A stretch of 64,000 nucleotides of DNA. Origin: Polytrichum commune (Eukaryota > Streptophyta > Polytrichopsida > Polytrichales > Polytrichaceae). Under the pieces are notes generated by a model. That model had not been told where the DNA came from, did not search any database, and saw only the letters and a program-made list of their open reading frames with translations. Numbering within the stretch: position 1 is the first letter of the stretch; each line of letters begins with the position of its first letter. The stretch is from contig OX485805.1 of assembly GCA_950295325.1 (NCBI GenBank), positions 7,316,501 through 7,380,500 on the forward strand, written 5' to 3'. The position numbers and the translations under genes are program-made. Shown here one piece after another: positions 32,087 to 44,344 of the stretch.

Positions 32087-32530
32087 CTGGAGAAGACTTC
32101 CTTTCTTGCCATAGCTGCCCCCAAGGTTAGCCTAGTCGGCTTCGACCTTCAATCGACCTCATCCTGAACAGAGTCTCTTAAGCGTCATCTCGTTCGATGA
32201 ATTAGCATGTGCCGATTAGGTCTTTCAAGTTTTCCAGTCTGTTACAAGAATGTTACAGTCTTTTTTTCAGCTGGAGCAGACCACCGGTACCGAAGACATC
32301 ACTCGCAAGGTTAACTGCTTAGCCCTCCTCCCTCTCCAATCTATTTCTTATTTTATTTTCACCCTGAATGTTAGCCAAGCCTCCTCCGACCTTCAACCAA
32401 CCTCATTCAGAACATAGTCTCTTAACATTCATCGTGCTCGATGAATGAGCATGTGCCCATCATGTCGTTTTAGAGTACTAGTTGGTTACAAGAATGTTAT
32501 AGTCGTCCAAGCTGGAGTTTTGCAGCTTTC
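32087..32530 (+). pseudogene. Tandem 13-codon mini-exons downstream of the membrane-protein exon
   Basis: Two 39-base exon-like blocks, 32087-32125 (LEKTSFLAIAAPK) and 32271-32309 (LEQTTGTEDITRK), both end in AAG before a GTTA donor and resemble the last 13 codons of the exon ending at 24835 (WEKTIRSEDSARK). A third start (CTGGAG) is at 32512. The intervening intron sequence is also repeated (phrases CGATGAATGAGCATGTG and GTTACAAGAATGTTA at about 32019/32190/32438 and 32241/32485). Only the second block has a perfect TTTTTTTCAG acceptor. This looks like local tandem duplication of an exon-intron unit. Confidence 0.45.
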
Positions 32531-35500
32531 CAACCGAGTTCTAGTTTCTTACAATCTAAATGTGAGGAAACCAACTTACTATGACCTGTTGTTGTCTGCA
32601 ACCAAACACTTTTTCTTTGATATCCTAGGTTGTTATAAAAAACATGAGTGCTTAAATGTCCTAAGAGCTTCAAGACTTACTAAGAACCATCTATCAGAAA
32701 GAAGATATGGATGACTTGCAAAATTCCGTGTTGCCTGCCATGATAGTGGCCCCCTCAACCTTTTCTGAAATTGAGGTTGATCGACCTTCGGCTCTAAAAG
32801 GCAAGAAGTTTCGGGCTTTGCACTCGATAAGAAATGCAGTGCAGAAGGGAAAGAGGAACATTTACTGTGGAAATGGAACGTCCGTAGGCTCCTAGTACGC
32901 CTCAGTGGTTTTTCTAGGCAGTTTGGGGTTGGATCCTCACAACAATGAGTTGGATTCGGGGTTAGTGCTGCAGAAGGGACCCCATCCCTCTCAGACCGCC
33001 GTTGGGTTGTAGCCTCCTGCAACCTTCTGATCTCACCACCTCCATATTGCTCACTTCACCTTCTACTTGCTCATTTTTACTATAAGAAACATTATTGTTT
33101 AAGGTTAACCTTAAGGTTCCATCCAAGAACCTGAAAATAGGATGGCTTGCATGGAATTAGGGTTTGGAGCAAGCGACTAAGGGCAAGAGAAATGGGATCC
33201 CCCGTGCAACACTCTACCCAACATAAGGTAGTTCGGACATGTAAAGGGATTAGAATTCGTCTTTTCCAGCTAAGTGGGGGTTATGTAGACCTGCTAATAT
33301 GACCTTCAAAGAAGTCAAGAGGGGTTCGGATTTGCCAAATTGTGAGGAACTGGTTTATTGTTTTGTTTTTGGGGGCACGCACAACACCTTGACCCGACAA
33401 GACTTACCAGCTCTTCAATAATCTTGGAAGCAGATGAGTACTGCAACGAAATGTTGTGAAGATATACAACGTCGAAGGGCTTTGTTGCTCATAAAGTTGC
33501 ACTCCTGCCATTTTCGTACTTTAGATCAATGTTAAATAAACAGTAAATATTTGAACTGATGTTGAATTAGCCGTTGGGCAAATTTTGGATCACCCATGTG
33601 AAGACATTGAGCCGGAAATGGTTTGTAACGACATTGATTCAACATTACATGCTGACCGCTTGCATTTGTAATGGAAACCCTGACCGATGCGTAGTGCGGA
33701 CTCCAGACGAATTTGGCACAAGCTGCGAGGAGCCAATATGGTAAATTTTAATGCTTTTGGAGGTTGGGAAGAGATTCTCAGAGTATTCAAACCTGGGACA
33801 GGTGGAGACATCTAACAATGTGTATGCTTCGTTTGTAGTGTGCAGTGTCTTTGATACATTTCTTGCTTCAACAAATTACCAGATTTTGTGCCACCCAAGC
33901 TTCTTCCTCTTGTGTGGCGTTTTTCCACCATCTGTGGCTGAGCTATTCCTATACAAAATGAACACCTGGAGGATCCCTATCAATGGCTTGGTGCGTAATT
34001 CCTTACTTACGCAATGCGGGTGAAAAATTCGATTGTTTGCAATTATCTATACCATTCTCTAGAAGTACTTCAATAAAACTGTTTGCCTGTTCAACTGCTT
34101 TTGATGATTTTTTGCTTTAGTAGACAAGGACGGATGGACTATTAGGAAAAACAAAATGCATTTTTGCAGAGATTCAGAATTCAGGTTTTGTGTAGTTCGT
34201 GTAAATGTCAATAAGCTGATTGCCTCCTGTTTGGAGGAACTTTAGATCTTTTTGCATTATGTGCTCTGCAAGAGTGCCAGTGGATCGAGTTTAAAGTTGA
34301 TCATGATGACGACTTGAGGATTAGTTCAAGAACTGATCGGGATTGAAGACGAGGTGGTTATTGCATCTTTTGAATAGCACATCACTTATATTCCATAGTA
34401 TTATGGTAGTTTGAAGTTTCAACACTTTGCATCTCAAATTTGTGCCACATCCGCATTTGAAGATCCCGAATTCCGCATTTGACATGGGCCAATACTATGC
34501 GTTGATTAGAATCGGTACTCCTTTATGGCCTTTTTAAATCAAGTAAGTTACATATTTATATGATGGGTAGAGAAAATCATGATCAAATTTCTTCTTACAA
34601 TGGATTGATAATGTGAACGAGATCTTTGCTTTTTATATTTTTTGGAAAACTTATTTTGTGGCAATAATTCCAATTTTCATGAGCAGGAATGCAATATATG
34701 CAACTAAAAACCTTATTAACTTGATTGTACATCTTTCTTTGATTGAGAGAGTGTTGTAATCTTCAAATGTTGAGACATTCTAGGTACTTTTATACCTCTC
34801 ATCTTCACTGCATCCAAAGTCAATCTCCATTGAAGTAAGCACAAGGATGATGATATTGGGTTGATAACGGGGAGAAAAATAGGAGTATGATTATCAACTA
34901 AAACCATGAATTTGTACATAGAGAGTTTTAATTTTCAAGAGGTTGCTTGAAGTTGATAGGGAGATTGAATGGAGTGTTGCTCCTAGCACTTGAGGACTTG
35001 CATTTGGGTGACCACCCATTTTTAGCGGCAAGTGGCTTATAAGTTGATTCAGAGGAGCCTATGGGATATGTCGAGTTGATAAGTTCGCCTTATTTTTCAT
35101 TGACTAAAAATATCATAAAGTAGAATTTTTATTCTTGTATTTAATCTAGAACTCAATTCTTATCTCGGGGGACCATTGTGTAGTTATTCATGTTGTGCAC
35201 TTACTCATTTGATGAATGAAGCCATGAAGTTTATGAAATATACTACACTTATGTAGTGTAAAGTGTATTGAATTTGTACTTCCAGGATTGCTATTAAATG
35301 TTATATTTTTAGGGATTGGGGAGTATTTTGAAATAATATTGAATTTGAGCATGTTAGCCCCTATCTAAATACTCAAAAAATGCATGTGTATAGGAAACAA
35401 AAGGGATGGTGCTCTTGTCGTGTTTCACATGCTGGTAATAAGAGAGCATTTGGGGCAAAGATTAACAAGATTTATATGCTTGCATTTTTTATTGACTACT

Positions 35501-35701
35501 TCAATGCCAATTTGTGTGTACCTATGTCAATGTAAATTTGTAGTTGTGGAGATATGAAGTGGTTGTTGCTTTGACTTTTTGTTACATGGATGTTTGCAGA
35601 TGGAGTGACCACTTTTATATGGTTGGAGCCACGTTGATTCTCATTTCTTTGGACACTTGTTGGCGATCAAGACAATATGGTTTTCTAGGAAATATTTCAT
35701 C
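32531..35701. other. Region without a recognised gene
   Basis: Short frames at 32633-33022 (minus) and 32707-32895 (plus) overlap and show no domain. The last kilobase is the upstream region of the kinase-NB-ARC-LRR gene and should contain its promoter, but no distinct site was identified. Confidence 0.4.
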
Positions 35702-38700
35702 ATGGCGAAGCTTTTGGAATTGTTGTGTGAGCACCTATCAAGGTTTTGGAATTTTATTGGAACTTGCTTTTGGACAAATGAGCAAAGAGGAATCATTGAC
35801 AAATATGATGTTGGAGATTTACATCAAAGAGGAACAATTGACAAATATGATGTTAGAGATTTACTGCAATGGCAGGAGGAAGAAATATGTAGACTTGAAG
35901 GGATTTCAAATGGAAATGAAGTATTGAATAAGAAGCAATGTAAGAATCTTCTCACCAAGCTTAAAAAAATTGAAGTATGTGTTCGGGAGATGATCAGGTC
36001 GAGTAGTGAGGTCCAAGAGCTCGGTGTTGCAATTGAGGAGCTATGTTGCATTACACAAAAATTTGGAGTTGTGATGAGTGAATGCGGAAATCAAAATCAA
36101 AGTCAAGCAATTGCATTCCAAATAAATAACAAGGAGGCTTTTCGAGAACTTGTGTCCGATTTGAGGTGTTGTTGGGATGTGATACTTGAGATGCATTCAA
36201 CAAGCCATCCATAGTCGCAACCTTTCATGTCTACCATTGACTTAGACATGCCGACCTTGAAAGATATTGAGGACGACGAAAAATTTCTTCAAGAAAGTCT
36301 CAAAGATGGTAGCAAGTATGAATGGAGAGAACATTTATGGCAAAGATTGGAGGACTTGCAACTTGACGGTGGAGAACTCGACAGTGTGAAGGTTCCAATT
36401 GTCATTGATTCATTGAAACCAGAACTTTTGAAACAAATTGGGAAAAGAGGATATGGTGTTGTGTATGAATCAATGTGGTTGGGATTTAAATGTGCAACAA
36501 AGATTTTGCCAATTCCAGATGGAATCCAAAATGACCGCAAAGAGGTTGGTATTTTGGCAGGCTTGAGCCATCCGAATCTCATCAAATTCATCTATTGTGG
36601 AGTTGGTGGGAGCATAGACGAGTTGTGTTCTTCGACTCTTGGGAATTCACCAAGTGTTGAATATTCAACATTTGAAGCTCCTTTTAAGAATTTGTATTTG
36701 GTGATGGAGTTCATGGACATGAGCTTGAGTGGCATGTTGGAGAAGCAGTCCAAACCGTTATCATATCTTCTTGCAATTGATATCATGCATCAAATTGCAA
36801 GTGGCATGTGTTATCTTCATGACATGCATGTTGCTCATCTTGATTTGAAGCCGGACAATGTGCTCATGAGACCCAATTCCATCGAAGGAGGAGAATTGAA
36901 TTCTAGGCGATATTTGGTCAAGTTGGCTGACTATGGTACTTCCAACATTGAGGTTCCAAGCAAAGTTCCCGAGGGAAAACCATGCTATCGTGTTGGTACA
37001 CCTAGATACATGGCACCAGAGATAATTGATCGAAACCTTGAACCTCATGCAAGTCTATTTCAAGCTGATGTATGGTCCTTTGCTATGACATGTTCAGAGA
37101 TCTTGTCACAAAGTGCTCCATTTGGCAACCTTCATGTGAAAGCCGACGACATTTTGATAAAAATTGAGGAATTTGACAGGCCGCAATTGCCAATGAATTG
37201 TGAAGAGCTTACGAGGTTGATCGAGGAATGTTGGGTGGAGGATCCTTTACAAAGGTTGACATTTTCGAAAAATTGTGAAAAATTGATTGATTTGAAGAAA
37301 ATGTTTTTGAAAGGATCATATTTGGCAAGCCTACGTCCCAAGTTTGAAAAGGATGGAGCTTCGCTCCAAAAGAAGTCAAGAATTGAGAAGGCAAGGAAGG
37401 CCAAGGAGAAACATGTTATAGAGGTATGTACCATTTTGGTGTTTAATAGTCTAATTATAGCTTGTTATTTCTATTGATTTGGATTAAATGCAGGTCTTTG
37501 AGGGTGTAATATTGAATGAGAATTATGTTCTTATTGCATGCGCTATTTATGTAGGTGAATGAGGCAACCATGCAAGTGAACAACATGGTATTTGGTCTTG
37601 AACAAAACCTTACAAAAGTCAAAGATCGTCTCAAGGAAGTGAGGATTTTGGGTGTCATTGGCATGGGTGGAATTGGGAAAACTACATTGGCAAATCACAT
37701 ATTTCATGAATTGAAGTCCACATACAATGCATCATATTTTGCCAAAGATTTGAAGAATAAAAGTGGTTCACTTGGAATTATATGTGACATGTTAAAAGAC
37801 TTTGGAGAAGATCCTAAAAGCTTGCCAACAAATTTGGTGGATGCACAAAACAAGTTGAAGCAATTCATGGTTGGTAAGAAGGTTCTCATAATATTGGACG
37901 ACATAAGGGATGAAGATCAACTAGATCATCTTCTCTGTCCGGATATTTTGAGGGACAACGCGGGCATCACATTGATTATGACAACCCGCCATTGGGACAA
38001 GATTAAACATCGTGTCGGGGAGAATGACAAGATAGAGGTTGAGAAATTGGATGGAAATGCAGCAAAGGAGCTTTTTATCCTTCATTCATGTGGGTCCGGA
38101 GGTTCTTTACCAACTGGATTTTGTGATATAGGAGGAAGAATAGTGGAAGCTTGCAATGGCTTGCCTTTAAGCCTAGGAGTATTGGGTGCATTTTTGCGGG
38201 ATAAATGGAGGTTGCGATGTTGGGAGCGAGCATTACGAAGAATGAAAAGGGGAAGATGTTTGGATGGTGACGAAGAATTTGAAGACACAAAGCTTTGGAG
38301 CACATTGAAGATAAGCTTTGATGGATTGGGAACGGATGAAAAAAATATGTTTTTGGACATAGCATGCTTCTTTTGCAAGGATGTGTGGCCGGAAGGCATG
38401 GCAATAGATAGAGCCTTGCACGTGTGGACCGTGAATGGTATCCTCCCAACACAATCCTTCAATATGTTGATAGAGCGGTCATTGGTAAATGTTGACGAAT
38501 ATGGACACATAGAAATGCACGACCAACTACGTGACATGGGACGAATGATTGTGGAAAAGGATGGAGAATACTTGGGCACTCGAGTTTGGAGCGTGGACTT
38601 GAGTTCTTCAACTCAATTTTCAAAGGAGGTATGAAATGTAAAGAACGATTTTTTTTACATTGTTTGTTCCATGTTGTAAAGTCTATGCAAACAAAGCGTG

Positions 38701-41426
38701 TAATTCAATTTGGATTTTATTGGAACATTAGTTTAATGTTAATGATGGTCAAGATGTTCATAGAGAAATTAGATTCTTGTGTAATCTTTGCAATGATTTG
38801 CTTTATTCCATATTTTTGCAAAATAATATATGATTCTATTGAGACTCTATTTGTTTTTGATATAATGTTTCCATCTTGCAAAGCAGGGCAATAAGAAAGT
38901 TGAAGGTATATTGTACAAAATATCGCAATGCCATTTACAAGGTCAAAACTATTGTTTAGACATGGATCTAAGCAATTTTTGATTATTGACAATTCATAAT
39001 CATACCAACAATGCATCAACCGACTTCCGACTATTCAAAGATCCTCATTTAAACAACCAAGAACATTCATGTCAATTGAAGGCCATTTTTATAAATGGTA
39101 ACTTTCAACAACTTCCTAAGGAACTGTGGGAATTGCATTCTTTGAATAGCTTTGATATAGAGGGATTGAGAAAGCTCAAAGCATTGCATAAGGGACTTGG
39201 AAAATTGACTTCCTTGACACACTTGAATTTGTCAAGATGTTCCAGTTTGACAACATTACCCGAGGGACTTGGAAAATTGACTTCCTTGACACACTTGAAT
39301 TTGTCAAGATGTTCCCGTTTGACAACATTACCCGAGGGACTTGGAAAATTGACTTCCTTGACACACTTGAATTTGTCAAGATGTTCCCGTTTGACAACAT
39401 TACCCGAGGGACTTGGAAAGTTGACTTCCTTGACACACTTGAATTTGTCAAGATGTTCCCGTTTGACAACATTACCCGAGGGACTTGGAAACCTCACCTC
39501 TTTGACGGCGATTAATTTGGGGGGATGTTCAAGCTTGACAACATTACCCGAGGGATTTGAAAACCTCACTTCTTTGACGGAGATTGATTTGCAAGGATGG
39601 AGAAGTTTGACAACATTACCCGAGGGACTTGGAAACCTCACTTCTTTGACGGAGATTGATTTGCAAGGATGGAGAAGTTTGACAACATTACCCGAGGGAC
39701 TTGGAAACCTCACTTCTTTGACGGAGATTGATTTGTTCAAATGTTCTAGCTTGACAACATTACCCGAGGGACTTGGAAACCTCACTTCTTTGACGAAGAT
39801 TAATTTGGGGGGATGTTCAAGCTTGACAACATTACCCGATGGACTTGGAAACCTCACTTCTTTGACGGAGATTGATTTGCGGGAATGTTCTAGGTTGACA
39901 ACATTACCCAAGGAACTTGGAAACCTCACTTCTTTGACGAAGATTAGTTTGGATGGATGTTGGAGATTGACAACATTACCTGTGGGACTTGGAAACCTCA
40001 CTTCTTTGGTGAAGATTGATTTGGGGGGATGTTGGAGCTTGACAACATTACCTATGGGACTTGGAAACCTCACTTCTTTGACGAAGATTAATTTGAGGGG
40101 ATGTATAGAGAACATTACCCAAGGGACTTGGAAAGCTCACTTCTTTGACGGAGATTGATTTGCATAAATGTTCAAGTTTGACAAGATTACCCAAGGGACT
40201 TGGAAAGCTCACTTCTTTGACGGAGATTGATTTGCATAAATGTTCAAGTTTGACAAGATTACCCAAGGGACTTGGAAAGCTCACTTCTTTGACAGAGATT
40301 GATTTGCATAAATGTTCAAGTTTGACAAGATTACCCAAGGGACTTGGAAAGCTCACTTCTTTGACGAAGATTAATTTGGGGGAATGTTCAAGTTTGAGAA
40401 CATTGCCGGAGGGACTTGCAAAGCTCACTTCTTTGACGGAGATTGATTTGCAGGGATGTTGGAGCTTGACAACATTACCCGTGGGACTTGGAAAGCTCAT
40501 TTCTTTAACGAAGATTAATTTGGGGGAATGCTCAAATTTGACAACATTACCCGATGGACTTGGAAACCTCACTTCTTTGACGAAGATTAATTTGCGGGAA
40601 TGTTCTAGGTTGACAACATTACCCGAGGAACTTGGAAACCTCACTTCTTTGACGAAGATTAATTTGGAGGGATGTTCAAGCTTGACAACATTACCCGAGG
40701 GACTTGGAAACCTCACTTCTTTGACGAAGATTAATTTGGGGGAATGTTCAAGCTTGATAACATTACCCGAGGGACTTGGAAACCTCACTTCTTTGACGAA
40801 GATTAATTTGGGGGGATGTTCAAGCTTGACAACATTACCCGAGGGACTTGGAAACCTCACTTCTTTGACGGAGATTAATTTGGAAGAATGTTCAAGCTTG
40901 ATAACATTACCCGAGGGACTTGGAAACCTCACTTCGTGGAATTGATCAAGCTTGATAACCTTACCCGAGGGACTTGGAAACTTCAGTTCTTTGACGATGA
41001 TTGGTTTGGGGGGATGTTCAAGCTTGACTTCATTACGCGAGGCACTTGGAAGCCTTTGTTCAATGACAAAGCTGAAATTGACGGGATGGTCAAGCTTGAC
41101 AACCGTATCCGAAGGACTTGGAAACCTTACTTCTTTGAGGGAGGTTGAGTTGGGGGGGTTGTTCAAGGTTGGCAATATTATTGGAGGGATTTGGAAACCT
41201 CACTTCTTTGACGAAGCTTGATTTGCGTGATTGTTCAAGCGTGACAATGCTACCTGAGGAACTTGGAAAGGACACTTATTTGATGGAGTTTCAATGCAGG
41301 GGATGTTCAAGCTTGACAAAATTAGCGGAAGGACTTAGAAACCTCACTTCTTTGACGAAGATTGATTTGGGGGGATGTACAAGCTTGGTAACATTACCCC
41401 AGGGACATATGTGCTTACTCTCTTGA
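35702..41426 (+). pseudogene. Protein kinase / NB-ARC / LRR disease-resistance gene, frame-broken
   Basis: A moss-type resistance gene in three exons. Exon 1 (35702-37423): a helical N-terminal domain from MAKLLELLCEHLSRFWN, with an internal repeat IDKYDVGDLHQRG/IDKYDVRDLLQ, then a kinase with loop GKRGYGVVYE, ATKI lysine, HLDLKPDN (non-RD), DYG instead of DFG, and GTPRYMAPE. Exon 2 (37555-38628): NB-ARC with P-loop GMGGIGKTTLA, kinase-2 KKVLIILDDI, RNBS-B TLIMTTR, GLPL CNGLPLSLG and MHD-like MHDQ. Exon 3 (38887 on): about 30 leucine-rich repeats of 24 residues. Both introns are phase 0 with GT-AG sites. Breaks: TAG at 36212-36214 between N-terminal domain and kinase, TGA at 38980-38982, frameshifts near 40100 and 41140, and TGA at 40943-40945. 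A product from Met 36227 could still contain kinase plus NB-ARC. Such proteins sense pathogen effectors in the cytoplasm and trigger immunity. Confidence 0.88.
39190..41400 (+). repeat. 72-bp tandem array encoding the leucine-rich repeats
   Basis: Each 72-base unit encodes a 24-residue repeat of the type LGNLTSLTKINLGGCSSLTT. Units at 39200-39475 and 40145-40340 are almost identical, which points to recent unequal exchange or gene conversion. The phrase GGACTTGGAAACCTCACTTC occurs in most units. Repetition also creates long but meaningless antisense frames. Confidence 0.92.
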
Positions 41427-43670
41427 AAATTAGATGGTAACAAATTCTATGTAGATTTTGAACGCGTAGTTGCACCATAAGAATGCTCCTCCAAAAACTA
41501 ATGTTGTCTCACGTAGTTCCAATTTCCCGGAATGCAAAAGTGCAAATGATTCATACCCCATATGCCAGAAGTTTGTAGTTTTTTTATGAGCACTTTGAAT
41601 CTTCATGGGCACTGGGATGACTTCTTAATGAGCACAAGAATCTTCACTTTGATACTGAATAAGATTTGCCACTAACAAGTGGTTTGTGTCTTGTGAGGTG
41701 ACAATTTAGATTGATCAATTATTGGCATGCATGATATATTATGTACTACTATCTACATGAAATGTCCACATATTTATCCAAATTTAGCCATATGAAACCA
41801 AATGCTATATGAACCTTGTTCTTGGGAGGATTCATGTGAGTTCGATGGAAGGAAGGGAAGTCATAGTTGAGCATCATCATCCTACATGTGTGCGACTCTA
41901 CAATGCTAATGGTTTTGTCACAAAGCTCGTGACACAAACATAATCTGCTCAAATTATAAGTGCACTATGAGGTAAAGAAGAGGGGCTACTCGAATGTGGA
42001 CAGGGTGATGAAAAGAGATGGAAAAGAACATGGCGGGAATTTCAACTTCAAATTTCCAAAGACTTGTGTTTGGGCAGAGCCAAATGCATGTGTATCATGT
42101 AGTCGGATTTGAGGACCTGAAGGTTTGGACAATAAGTAAGCTACATTGAGGGTGGTAGTTTCTAGTGAAGGTATATCAAATGGATGGTGCCTATTGTGAA
42201 TTGCTTTAAAGTTTGATGCCCAACAACTCACGAGTCCTTGTAACGTTGGGTTTTCTTGAATTCCCTCATGCACCTTCTATAGTGGTTAATTTGCAAGAGG
42301 CACAACATTCACCCATTTATCATAGGAATTTCCACAATGGTTAACAGGCTTTCAGACCTTCACAATGAACAATAGCAATGAGTTTAGGAATGAAAAATAG
42401 CTTCAAATTCAAGAACTATCTATGTAAGTGTGTTTAGAAAGTTTCATGGATGGCTTTCATTCCTTCAATGTACACAATCCTATATGCGGTACACGACAAC
42501 AAGGATGAGTTGATGTGCAGTAGCCGAAAGTTGATTTAGATACAGTAACTTTGCATAATGCACATTGTCGTAGGGTTGAGTGTGGCATCTTTGCAAACAA
42601 CATCTATGATTTGTTGTGATTTATTGTAATTTATCCTTCACGAACCTCGTAGGAAGGAGAGATATCAGGGACAATTTGAACTCAATTTGTGGCAAAAGCG
42701 TAATAATAACCTCTACAAACAACTTCAATCTGAATTCATCACTCGGAGAATTGAAATTCTCTATATCTTAGCTTAGTTGCATTTGCACATAGGCTTTCAC
42801 ATCACATGTGCACAATCTCCAGGGTGGTGTTCAATCAACTCGATTCTTAGTGTACATGGGCCTTACACTCCTTGAGCATCATTTCCTTGCATCATATCAC
42901 GAATGCACTTCCAAGGTTTATTTTATTATTTTAATCAATAAAATAAACCTTAAATCATCAAATCTCATGCTCTTAAAAATAGACCTCTACCAAAGAGGTA
43001 AATAATTTAAAAATATTCTCTATTTGAATCTTATATGGGATGCTTACATGTTGAACTGCATTAAGCATGTCTACACTTTGGTGGCCTTTAGCAAATCCTT
43101 GCATGACCAAAAACTTGAATGCGACGGTGGCAATCGCCCAAAGGGAGCACGATTGGATTGAGCTAAGGTAGACATGCCTAATTCGGTGTGAGGCCCAAAC
43201 CCCCACCCTTAAGCGTTGTAATCCGGGTGAGGGAGTGAAGCCCACATACAATGCTCATGGCATTCTTCCCCTCCAATATCATCAACCCCCACCACACTCA
43301 ACATCAATGTTGGCACACCAGTTTATTCCATGAAGGGAATACAAGCATTAAACAATGTTATTCTCTACTCCTTCCTTACTTCCTACTCTCCCTTGCAAAC
43401 TAACATTAAAATCCCTACCTAAGGCTCCCTTACTAATGCCACCCTTTGCACTATGTGGCCCGCCTAATTTACTAATAACCTAATTACTAACTAAGTTCTT
43501 CACCCTTCGACTAATCAACTAATCCCCACACTAATATCACCTTAATACTACTTGCCCCTCCCCATTACTGCCCCTCAGTCTCGGAATTGAGTTCAGAAAT
43601 CAACGCTGTTGGCTCGGGGCCGGGCCCGTCATCGCCCGTCAAGGGTCGGCCCGGTAGTTCCAAGGCCAGC
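41427..43670. other. Region without a recognised gene
   Basis: AT-rich 3' flank of the resistance gene, then CT-rich DNA from about 43.4 kb that may already belong to the left LTR arm. No gene was recognised. Confidence 0.4.
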
Positions 43671-43975
43671 CAGCCTCTGAGCCTGCTCCTGTTTTATGTC
43701 TGTGTTGGGATCTCTCCCCTCCGAACTCGCATTAGCCCCTGGTCGAGCTGGGATTCACCGCCAGCCTCTGAGCCTGCTCATGTTTCATGTCTGTGTTGGG
43801 ATCTCTCCCCTCCGAACTCGCATTAGCTCCTGGTCGAGCTGGGATTCGCCGCCAGCCTCTGAGCCTGCTCCTGTTTCATGTCTATGTTGGGATCTCTCCC
43901 CTCCGAACTCGCATTAGCTCCTGGTCGAGCTGGGATTCGCCGCCAGCCTCTGAGCATGCTCCTCCTTCATTTTTC
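43671..43975 (+). repeat. 91-bp tandem repeat
   Basis: Units start at 43671, 43762, 43853 and 43944, exactly 91 apart, each beginning CAGCCTCTGAGC. There are three full copies and one partial, with very few differences, so the array is young. It lies where a different 56-bp array lies in the opposite LTR arm. Confidence 0.88.
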
Positions 43976-44344
43976 CTGAGAGTCCCCTCATCTCCCTCGT
44001 CCCTGCCTCTACCTTCCCGTTTGCACCCCAGCCGAATGCTTATCCATAAACCCCCCAAGCCCTTAGACTAACAGGAGAAGGTCCTAATTCGGACGCTTAA
44101 ACCCTAAACCCCCTTCCCTCTACCTAACCTTCCCACATGTAATTTACTCATTAATTCACTAGTTCCACTAATCCCTCACACTCACACCCACACACAAGCC
44201 TAAGCTTAAAACATAATCTCACACCACACTTCACTTTTTTTATATTGTAAACACTGAAAATCAAATAAGACTCAATTCCCAATAAACTCCTAAGGGTTAG
44301 ACAACACATGTGGGCACCATTTTGGGCTCACATTCGGTTACCCT

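Noticed and set aside
39105-41175. Long minus-strand frames of 336 and 375 codons over the LRR region
   Set aside because: They arise because the 72-bp repeat is a multiple of three and lacks stops in that antisense frame. Their repeats mirror the sense LRR units and show no domain.
43587-44071. Repetitive plus-strand frames with a cysteine-containing repeat
   Set aside because: They are translations of the 91-bp tandem repeat in all three frames and are not proteins.
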